From positions 1 through 64,000 of the forward strand of contig JAKDPD010000004.1 of NCBI GenBank assembly GCA_030455605.1: a stretch of 64,000 nucleotides of DNA, in the 5' to 3' direction. This document shows, piece by piece, positions 54,485 to 64,000 of this stretch (the first letter of the stretch is position 1; every line of letters begins with the position of its first letter). The notes below the pieces were generated by a model. That model saw only the letters and a program-made list of their open reading frames with translations, had not been told where the DNA came from and searched no databases. This stretch comes from Lactobacillus sp. (GTDB lineage: Bacteria; Bacillota; Bacilli; Lactobacillales; Lactobacillaceae). The position numbers and the translations under genes are program-made.

Positions 54485-54660
54485 ATATTTGCACCTCCAT
54501 ATTCGTGTGCTGACTGCACAATTTCTTATTAAGAATAGCACGCTCGCCACTAAAAGCCAAGCTAATTTAATAAAAAGGTAGATTTACCCGCCGATTGATG
54601 ATCAATTATCTGACCGTCATTATTCATTCTCCTTTTTGCCGCCCTGGGGAGAAATCGGCG

Positions 54661-54923
54661 CGTATGTTTCCACAACAAGACACATGCACAACCAAATTCT
54701 CAATCTTTTCCACAAGACACATGCTGTTAGTTTTTTTGTCCACAAGCTGTGGATTATCTGAATTTTGTTAGTAGCAAGCCCTATTAATACGGTGTTTTTT
54801 TATCCACAGTTGCCTGTCAGCAAACGTGCTTTTAGCGATTTCTTCCATCTGCTGTGGATATTTTTCAAAGTTTACTTTCCACAGGTTGTTAATTCTGGAT
54901 TTTTATTATCCACTTGTGGAAAA
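54661..54923. other. oriC part 1: DnaA-box cluster upstream of dnaA
   Basis: At least nine DnaA-box-like 9-mers on both strands: GTTTCCACA (54666), TTTTCCACA (54706-54714), TTGTCCACA (54736-54744), TGTGGATTA (54748-54756), the perfect TTATCCACA (54800-54808), TGTGGATAT (54853-54861), CTTTCCACA (54875-54883), TTATCCACT (54906-54914) and TGTGGAAAA (54915-54923). The cluster fills the rpmH-dnaA gap. DnaA binding here both starts replication with part 2 and autoregulates dnaA. Confidence 0.93.
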
Positions 54924-54980
54924 CCAGCCTAACTGATGTTAAAATAAGGGTTGCTTTTAATCACTTGGAGGAAACTTATT

Positions 54981-56339
54981 TTGTTCGATATCGAAAAATT
55001 TTGGCAACATTTTAATCACGAAATGCGTAGCCGTTTTAACGAGGTAGCTTATAACGCCTGGTTTAAAAATACCAAACCTATTAATTATGACAAAACAAGT
55101 CATGAACTAATTATTTCCGTTCAAAATCCGGTCGCCAAGGGATACTGGGAGAAAAATCTGGCTTCCCAGTTAATTCAGTCTGCCTATGGTTATGCTGGAA
55201 TTGAAATTCTACCTACTTTTGAAATTGCTGGTAACTCGGGACCAGAGCGCATTGTCACTCCCAGCAAACCTACTAAGCAGCATTTTGAATCGCACGTTCC
55301 AGATGAATTTACCCAAGACTTAAAGTTGAACGACAAATATACCTTTGACAATTTTGTCCAGGGTGAGGGTAATAAATTAGCTGCCGGCGCTGCCCTAGCC
55401 GTTGCTGACAGCCCTGGTAGCTTTTATAATCCGTTATTCATCTTTGGCGGAACTGGCCTTGGTAAAACCCACCTGATGCAGGCGATTGGCCACCAGATGC
55501 TGGCGGAGCGACCGCAAGCGAAGATTGTTTACATTCAAAGTGAAACTTTCGTCAATGACTTTATCAACTCTATTAAGAATAAAACCCAAGATAAATTTCG
55601 TGATAAGTACCGAACTTGCGATTTACTACTAGTTGACGATATTCAATTTTTCGCTAAAAAAGAAGGGATTCAAGAAGAATTCTTCCATACTTTTGAAACC
55701 CTCTATAATGATCAAAAACAAATTGTGATGACCAGTGATCGGCTCCCAACCGAGATTCCTGATTTGTCAGAACGACTAGTCTCCCGCTTTACTTGGGGTT
55801 TACAAGTTGAAATCACACCACCAGATTTAGAAACACGGATTGCGATTCTAAGAACCAAAGCAGAAGCCGAAGGCCTGCCAATCGATGAAAATACCCTTGA
55901 TTATATTGCTTCACAAGTTGACACTAATATTCGAGAGTTGGAGGGGGCCCTCATCAAGGTGCAGGCACACGCAACCATTGAAAAGGAAGATATTAATAGT
56001 AACTTAGCACGTGATGCCTTGGCAGATTTAAAACTCGTCCAAAAAAATCGTGGCCTCCAGATTCCGAAAATTCAGGAAGTGGTCGCCAATTACTTCCAGA
56101 CTTCGACTTTCGAGCTAAAAGGGAAGAAACGTGTGCGCCAGATTGTCGTACCGCGCCAAATCGCTATGTATCTCTCGCGTGAACTAACTGACGCGAGCTT
56201 ACCAAAGATTGGTCAAGAGTTTGGCGGAAAAGACCATACCACCGTCATGCATGCCTATGAAAAGATTGATCGCCAACTAAAAACGAACGCCGATATTAAG
56301 CATGCAGTCCTGGATTTAAAGCAAATGCTTGACCGGTAA
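54981..56339 (+). CDS. dnaA: Chromosomal replication initiator protein DnaA
   Basis: 452 residues. Domain I is N-terminal. The AAA+ domain has Walker A GGTGLGKTH and Walker B LLLVDDIQF. Domain IV carries the DnaA-box-binding signature near VPRQIAMYLSREL and GKDHTTVMHAYEKI. The start is TTG 54981, 9 nt after GGAGG, giving the usual beginning FDIEKFW; the open frame upstream to 54951 includes the ribosome site itself. It is flanked by DnaA boxes on both sides. Confidence 0.96.
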   Translation: MFDIEKFWQHFNHEMRSRFNEVAYNAWFKNTKPINYDKTSHELIISVQNPVAKGYWEKNLASQLIQSAYGYAGIEILPTFEIAGNSGPERIVTPSKPTKQHFESHVPDEFTQDLKLNDKYTFDNFVQGEGNKLAAGAALAVADSPGSFYNPLFIFGGTGLGKTHLMQAIGHQMLAERPQAKIVYIQSETFVNDFINSIKNKTQDKFRDKYRTCDLLLVDDIQFFAKKEGIQEEFFHTFETLYNDQKQIVMTSDRLPTEIPDLSERLVSRFTWGLQVEITPPDLETRIAILRTKAEAEGLPIDENTLDYIASQVDTNIRELEGALIKVQAHATIEKEDINSNLARDALADLKLVQKNRGLQIPKIQEVVANYFQTSTFELKGKKRVRQIVVPRQIAMYLSRELTDASLPKIGQEFGGKDHTTVMHAYEKIDRQLKTNADIKHAVLDLKQMLDR

Positions 56340-56351
56340 TCATTATTAAGC

Positions 56352-56480
56352 TGTGGATAAAGCGCCTACTTATGCACAGCTTAATAACCGGTACTTTCCC
56401 CGCAGATTAGGCAGTAAGTTCCTTATAAACAGCTTCCACAGCCCCTACTACTACTAAAGATCATTTATAATAATAAGACC
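56352..56480 (+). other. oriC part 2: DnaA boxes, DnaA-trio and unwinding element
   Basis: TGTGGATAA (56352-56360) is a perfect inverted DnaA box, and TTATGCACA (56370-56378) is a relaxed one. GCTTCCACA (56432-56440) is followed by CCCC and then the repeated CTACTACTACTAAAGA (56445-56460). On the other strand this repeat reads as the 3'-GAT trinucleotides of the DnaA-trio. AT-rich TCATTTATAATAATAAG (56461-56477) follows. This is the box / GC spacer / trio / unwinding order of the bacterial origin core element described in B. subtilis. Confidence 0.85.
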
Positions 56481-56501
56481 AAACAGAAACAGGAGATTAA
56501 A

Positions 56502-57632
56502 ATGAAATTTACCGTTAATCGTAGTTTATTTATTGATCACCTCAACAATGTAATGCGTGCCATTTCAAGCCGTGCCAACATTCCTATCTTGAGCGGGATT
56601 AAGCTCAATTTAACTGATAATGAATTGATTATGACTGGTAGTGATACCGATATTTCAATTGAAATTAAGATTCCAGTAAATGATGATTTGACAGTTGCAT
56701 CAACGGGAACGATTATTTTACCAGCTCGCTTTTTTAGTGAAATCATTAAGAAGTTACCTGGCAAAGACTTTTCATTTGAAGTACGTGATGGCTTTCAGAC
56801 CAAAATTGTATCTGAAAATAGTGAATTTACGATTAATGGTTTAGACGCCAATAATTATCCGCGGTTGCCAGAAATTCCTGACGAGTCAGCTTTTAGAGTT
56901 TCGGGTAAAGCATTACGTGAAATTATCAATGAAACCCAATTTGCTGTAGCAACGATGGAAAGCCGCATGGTATTAACAGGGGTGCATTTCATTTTTAATA
57001 CGAGTGAGATTAATGCCGTTGCTACTGACTCACATCGCTTGTCGGAACGTTCGTTGGCCTTAACTAATGGCCCTCAGGTTAAAACTGATTTGATCATTCC
57101 TGGTAAGAGCTTGCTCGAGCTGGCTCACATTATTGGTGAAAGCGAGCCGGTAGTAGAAGTATGTCCGGGTGAAAATCAGGTACTCTTCGTGATTGGTAAT
57201 TTATCTTTTTATTCCCGGTTGTTAGAAGGCAATTACCCAGATACAGACCGTTTACTACCAACGGAAAGCACCACTAGTGTGAAATTTGAAATCGCCGAAT
57301 TATTGAGTGCGCTTGATCGTGCCAGTTTACTAACTCATGCCAGTCGTAATAACGTTGTCAAGTTAACGCTAGATACTGACAAGCAAACGGTTCGTTTGTC
57401 GGGTGAATCGGCTGAAATCGGTAATGTCGAAGAAGCCGTTAGCTTCAGTGATCTGACTGGTGATAATTTGATGATTTCATTCAACCCAGATTATTTGCGC
57501 GATGCCTTGCGAGCTTCGGTAACCGATGCGGTAGTCATGAAGTTCACGCAACCACTAAGACCATTTACCGTTACGCCGGATGATGGAAAGGTTGACTTTA
57601 TTCAGCTAATCACCCCAGTTAGAACTTTTTAA
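56502..57632 (+). CDS. dnaN: DNA polymerase III beta subunit (sliding clamp)
   Basis: 376-residue clamp protein with three similar domains and the C-terminal QLITPVR segment typical of the family. It forms the ring that holds DNA polymerase on DNA. AGGAGA precedes the ATG, 22 nt after the AT-rich origin element. A terminator follows. Confidence 0.97.
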   Translation: MKFTVNRSLFIDHLNNVMRAISSRANIPILSGIKLNLTDNELIMTGSDTDISIEIKIPVNDDLTVASTGTIILPARFFSEIIKKLPGKDFSFEVRDGFQTKIVSENSEFTINGLDANNYPRLPEIPDESAFRVSGKALREIINETQFAVATMESRMVLTGVHFIFNTSEINAVATDSHRLSERSLALTNGPQVKTDLIIPGKSLLELAHIIGESEPVVEVCPGENQVLFVIGNLSFYSRLLEGNYPDTDRLLPTESTTSVKFEIAELLSALDRASLLTHASRNNVVKLTLDTDKQTVRLSGESAEIGNVEEAVSFSDLTGDNLMISFNPDYLRDALRASVTDAVVMKFTQPLRPFTVTPDDGKVDFIQLITPVRTF

Positions 57633-57652
57633 GTAACAGCTTAAGTATATTA

Positions 57653-57702
57653 AATAACACATTGCTAATCGTTATTTCGATTAAGCGCTGGTGTTATTTT
57701 TT
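57653..57702 (+). terminator. Terminator after dnaN
   Basis: AATAACAC pairs with GTGTTATT, with an inner stem GCTAATCG/CGATTAAGC, followed by T residues. Confidence 0.88.
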
Positions 57703-57817
57703 AGTTAAGATAGTGAATTTAGCTATAGAATGCCGCTATGACAATTTTTAATTAGCTCATAGCCGATGAGCTTGTGTGACTAAAAGAAGCTCAAAACGCT
57801 TTAAATAGCCATTTAAT

Positions 57818-57846
57818 TTGTAAAAACCTTCAAAAAAGCTTATAAT
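57818..57846 (+). promoter_or_regulatory. Promoter for yaaA-recF-gyrBA
   Basis: TTGTAA (57818-57823), 17-nt spacer, TATAAT (57841-57846); 48 nt before the yaaA start. Confidence 0.75.
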
Positions 57847-57894
57847 TAGTAGCGATCGAGCCACGTCTGAGTAGCTCCGGAAGGGTAATTGAAG

Positions 57895-58110
57895 GTGAGT
57901 CTAATTACGATATTTACAATTAGCGGTGACTACATCACTTTAGGGCAGTTTCTCAAAGAAGAAAGCTTCATTTCGTCTGGCGGTCAGGCGAAATTTTATT
58001 TACATGAGCACCTAATTAAATTAAATGGCGCAGCTGAAGATCGACGTGGTAAAAAACTACGAGCTGGTGATCAGCTAGAATTAGCTGGTAAACGCTACGA
58101 ATTTAAGTAG
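57895..58110 (+). CDS. yaaA: S4-domain RNA-binding protein YaaA
   Basis: 71-residue S4-like protein ([25 protein letters not shown]...[13 protein letters not shown]). It is always found between dnaN and recF in Firmicutes, and its exact role is unclear. The start is GTG 57895, 9 nt after GGAAGGG; the TTG at 57889 would be too close to it. It ends two nt before recF. Confidence 0.9.
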   Translation: MSLITIFTISGDYITLGQFLKEESFISSGGQAKFYLHEHLIKLNGAAEDRRGKKLRAGDQLELAGKRYEFK

Positions 58111-58112
58111 GG

Positions 58113-61200
<3,088 letters not shown>

Positions 61201-61210
61201 GAGGCAATAG

Positions 61211-63712
61211 ATGGACAATCATACTGAAGATCGCAGAATTAGAAATGTTGATTTAACTAAAACGATGCGAACGTCCTTCTTGGACTATGCGATGTCGGTC
61301 ATTGTTGCTCGGGCACTGCCAGACGTTCGTGATGGGATGAAGCCAGTACAACGGCGAATTCTTTACGGCATGAGCGAACTTGGGGTGACCCCCGACAAAG
61401 TTTATAAAAAGAGTGCCAGAATCGTCGGGGAAGTTATGGGGAAGTTTCACCCACATGGTGACTCATCGATTTACTTTGCGATGGCCCATATGGCGCAAGA
61501 ATTTAGTTATCGCTACATGCTAGTTGATGGTCACGGAAACTTTGGTTCTGTTGATGGTGATCGTCCTGCTGCTATGCGGTATACTGAAGCCCGTATGAGT
61601 AAAATTGCGGTTGAGATGCTGCGTGATATTAACAAAAACACCGTTGACTGGCAACGTAACTATGACGACACTGAAAATGAGCCAGTCGTCTTACCTGCGC
61701 GTATTCCAAATTTATTGGTTAATGGTGCCAGTGGGATTGCGGTCGGGATGACAACTAATATCCCACCGCATAACTTGGATGAGGTCATTTCGGGCCTGCA
61801 CCTCTTGATGAAGAACCCAGAAATTACGACGAAGGAATTGATGAAGGCGATTCCTGGTCCGGATTTTCCTACCGGTGGGATTATTATGGGGCGCGGCGGC
61901 ATTCTGCGTGCCTATGAACACGGTCGTGGCAGCATGGTGGTCCGGGCTAAGACTGAGATTGAAACTGAAAAGTCAGGGCGTGAACGGATTGCCATTAGTG
62001 AAATTCCCTTTATGGTTAATAAGGCTGAATTGGTCAAGAAGATTGCTGATTTAGCACGTAACCATGATATTGATGGGATTACTGGCATTCGCGATGAGTC
62101 TGATCAACAAGGGATGCGGGTAACCATTGATATTCGGCGTGATGCCAGTGCCAGTGTGGTCCTCAATAACCTGTTCAAGGAAACCCAAATGCAAACTAAT
62201 TTTGGGATGAACATGGTCGCAATCGTTGATGGGGCGCCGCATTTTCTATCACTGAAACAAATGTTGCAACATTATCTTGATCATCAAGAAGATGTTGTGA
62301 CTCGCCGGACTAAGTTTGATCTCGCTAAAGCATCAGCTCGTGCACACATTTTAGAGGGGTTACGCATTGCGCTAGACCACATTGATGAAATTGTACGCAT
62401 TATTCGTGGTGCTAAGACGGCCGACCTTGCTAAAGCAACTTTAATTAGCCGCTTTGAGTTGGATGATAAACAAGCACAGGCTATTTTGGATATGCGCTTG
62501 GTTCGGTTAACTGGACTAGAACGTGGCAAGGTAGAAGCAGAATACCAAGATTTGCTCCTTAAGATTGCAGACTATCAAGCTATTTTAGCCAAATCAGAAC
62601 GGATTGATCAGATTATTTACGACGAATTATTAGATATTCAAAATCGCTTTGGTGATGCGCGCCGGACTGAAATTAGTACGAGCGAAGTTATGTCAATCGA
62701 AGATGAAGATTTGATTGAAAAGCAGGATGTATTACTCACTTTGACGCATACTGGTTATGTGAAACGGATGCCGATTACGGAATTCAAAACGCAAAACCGT
62801 GGTGGTAAAGGGGTTAAAGGCTTAGGCGTCAAAGATGACGACTTTACTGAAAAACTGATTTACTCAAGTACGCACGATCGGTTACTCTTCTTCACTAATT
62901 TAGGTAAGGTCTATGCTAAGAAGGCTTACGAGATTCCTGAATATGGGCGTAACGCCAAAGGCTTGCCAGTCGTTAACTTATTGCAGCTTGATAAGGGCGA
63001 ACGCGTTCAGACAGTGGTCAACATTCCAGAAGGTGCAGCTGACCAATTCCTCTTCTTTGTAACTAAATTAGGGGTTGTGAAACGCACCCAGGTTAGTGAA
63101 TTTACCAATATTCGTCATAGTGGCTTAATTGCCTTAACCCTGCGTGACGGCGATGAGCTGACGAACGTATTGACAACTGATGGTAAACAACATATTTTAA
63201 TTGGGACGCATCTTGGATATGCAGCTACTTTTGCGGAAGAAACAGTGAGAGCCATGGGCCGAACGGCCGCTGGGGTACGTGGTATTCACTTACGTCCAGA
63301 AGATTATGTTGTTGGTAGTGATGTGCTTAAACCTGATGACGAGGTCATGATCATTTCTGAAAATGGTTATGGTAAACGGACTGCTGCTAGTGAATATCCA
63401 ATTAAAGGTCGTGGCACTAAGGGTGTTAAGACCGCTAGTGTGAGCGCGAAGAATGGCCCACTAGCTGGTGTGACAGTGGTTAATGCAGAGCGCGATATCA
63501 TGGTGGTAACAACTGATGGCATCATGATTCGCTTTAAGTTAGCTGATGTTTCGCAGACTGGTCGTGCCACTATGGGGGTTAGACTCATTAAGGTTGCCAC
63601 TGGTAGCCGTGTTTCAAGTTTAGTTAGTGTTCCAAACGAAGCTAGCCAAACTAATACGGACGCTGATGATACAACCACGGATACAATAGAAGCTGACAAT
63701 ATTACTGAATAA
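61211..63712 (+). CDS. gyrA: DNA gyrase subunit A
   Basis: 833-residue cleavage subunit. The catalytic tyrosine is in [14 protein letters not shown]; the quinolone-determining region reads [12 protein letters not shown], with serines at the usual resistance positions and no obvious resistance change. The C-terminal beta-pinwheel carries the GyrA box [11 protein letters not shown]. The tail is Thr/Asp-rich. AGGAGG precedes the ATG. Confidence 0.97.
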   Translation: MDNHTEDRRIRNVDLTKTMRTSFLDYAMSVIVARALPDVRDGMKPVQRRILYGMSELGVTPDKVYKKSARIVGEVMGKFHPHGDSSIYFAMAHMAQEFSYRYMLVDGHGNFGSVDGDRPAAMRYTEARMSKIAVEMLRDINKNTVDWQRNYDDTENEPVVLPARIPNLLVNGASGIAVGMTTNIPPHNLDEVISGLHLLMKNPEITTKELMKAIPGPDFPTGGIIMGRGGILRAYEHGRGSMVVRAKTEIETEKSGRERIAISEIPFMVNKAELVKKIADLARNHDIDGITGIRDESDQQGMRVTIDIRRDASASVVLNNLFKETQMQTNFGMNMVAIVDGAPHFLSLKQMLQHYLDHQEDVVTRRTKFDLAKASARAHILEGLRIALDHIDEIVRIIRGAKTADLAKATLISRFELDDKQAQAILDMRLVRLTGLERGKVEAEYQDLLLKIADYQAILAKSERIDQIIYDELLDIQNRFGDARRTEISTSEVMSIEDEDLIEKQDVLLTLTHTGYVKRMPITEFKTQNRGGKGVKGLGVKDDDFTEKLIYSSTHDRLLFFTNLGKVYAKKAYEIPEYGRNAKGLPVVNLLQLDKGERVQTVVNIPEGAADQFLFFVTKLGVVKRTQVSEFTNIRHSGLIALTLRDGDELTNVLTTDGKQHILIGTHLGYAATFAEETVRAMGRTAAGVRGIHLRPEDYVVGSDVLKPDDEVMIISENGYGKRTAASEYPIKGRGTKGVKTASVSAKNGPLAGVTVVNAERDIMVVTTDGIMIRFKLADVSQTGRATMGVRLIKVATGSRVSSLVSVPNEASQTNTDADDTTTDTIEADNITE

Positions 63713-63746
63713 AAAATAAATTATCAATCTTTTCGCGTAATGTTAG

Positions 63747-63769
63747 TTAGCTAGTTAACCACTAGCTAG
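63747..63769 (+). other. Inverted repeat between gyrA and rpsF
   Basis: TTAGCTAGT (63747-63755) pairs with ACTAGCTAG (63761-63769) around a 5-nt loop. No T-run follows, so it is not a standard terminator; it may be a weak terminator, processing or protein-binding site. Confidence 0.4.
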
Positions 63770-63786
63770 GATCACGTGTGAATAGG

Positions 63787-63900
63787 TTGGTAATTTTTTA
63801 TTTTTGTGCTAGAATTAGTGCTTGTGAGTAATGTCCAATTACTCCTTGTTCTTAGCATTCTAGCAAGAACCATTAAGTCCAGAAGGAGGTGCACAAAGTC
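63787..63900 (+). promoter_or_regulatory. rpsF promoter and structured leader
   Basis: TTGGTA (63787-63792), 17 nt, TAGAAT (63810-63815) with an extended TGC. The leader contains a hairpin GTTCTT.GC / GCAAGAAC (about 63848-63871) just before AAGGAGGTG. S6 operons are often autoregulated by S6-S18 binding to such leaders, but the specific motif was not identified with confidence. Confidence 0.55.
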
Positions 63901-64000
63901 ATGGCAACTACTAAGTACGAAGTAACATACATTATCAAGCCTGATGTTGACGAAGAAACAAAGAAAACATTAGTTGATGGTTACGATAAGGTTATCGTCG
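63901..64000 (+). CDS. rpsF: 30S ribosomal protein S6, N-terminal part (runs off window)
   Basis: The first 33 codons ([19 protein letters not shown]...) match S6, which binds S18 in the small subunit platform. The gene continues beyond the window; ssb and rpsR are expected next. AAGGAGGTG precedes the ATG. Confidence 0.93.
   Translation, partial: MATTKYEVTYIIKPDVDEETKKTLVDGYDKVIV

Noticed and set aside
57653-57702. T-box or riboswitch after dnaN
   Set aside because: The structure is a simple terminator hairpin with T-run and lacks the T-box sequence.

Overview
The window comes from a low-to-moderate GC Gram-positive bacterium of the order Lactobacillales, most likely a Lactobacillaceae (Lactobacillus sensu lato) species. 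The evidence is: the Firmicutes replication-origin order (mnmG-mnmE-yidC-rnpA-rpmH on the minus strand, then oriC, then dnaA-dnaN-yaaA-recF-gyrB-gyrA-rpsF on the plus strand); tandem deoxyguanosine/deoxyadenosine kinases of the Lactobacillus acidophilus type; pyruvate oxidase; T-box leaders on transport genes; a MutY without iron-sulfur cysteines; and DltA/DltC/DltD proteins. No rRNA, tRNA, CRISPR array, transposase or prophage gene was seen.

Layout. 0-4.3 kb: a T-box leader (cut by the window edge) ahead of a polar-amino-acid-type ABC transporter and a URO-D/MtaA-like zinc methyltransferase homologue. 4.4-6.2 kb: an ECF S component and mutY. 6.2-12.8 kb: an unusual minus-strand teichoic-acid-type locus with DltA, DltC, a DltD fused to a beta-lactamase-fold serine hydrolase (DltE-like), an EIIC-like membrane protein lacking the usual sugar-binding glutamate, and an alpha/beta hydrolase. 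It has no dltB. A WalR-type direct repeat overlaps its promoter. 12.9-14.0 kb: a membrane-anchored beta-propeller-like protein. 14.1-14.5 kb: two tandem candidate small RNAs with single-stranded C/U-rich motifs. 14.6-17.7 kb: a c-di-AMP-type CBS protein, a P1B ATPase and a CPBP protease. 18-24 kb: a nucleoside ABC importer with two BMP lipoproteins, followed by nagB. 25-34.5 kb: an AEC carrier with a D-2-hydroxyacid dehydrogenase, dgk/dak, a FAD-linked oxidase, a purine permease and a methionine-type T-box ahead of a broken oppA.

34.5-45.9 kb is a decaying accessory block. It holds a mannose-family PTS whose IID gene carries two frameshifts, and a divergent HAD phosphatase / type-I sugar-binding sensor / histidine kinase / response regulator / family-1 binding protein cluster in which the last two genes are broken. 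It also holds a cupredoxin next to a copper ATPase pseudogene. Including oppA, five of the genes between 32.9 and 45.9 kb carry lesions; none was seen elsewhere apart from a small dak remnant. 45.9-49.3 kb: gnd and pox. 49.6 kb to the end: the conserved origin region, with DnaA-box clusters on both sides of dnaA and a DnaA-trio/AT-rich unwinding element just before dnaN.

The strongest candidate for something undescribed is the 6.2-12.8 kb locus. It combines an activating enzyme, a carrier protein and a transferase/hydrolase chimera without the usual membrane O-acyltransferase. The tandem C/U-rich RNAs come second.
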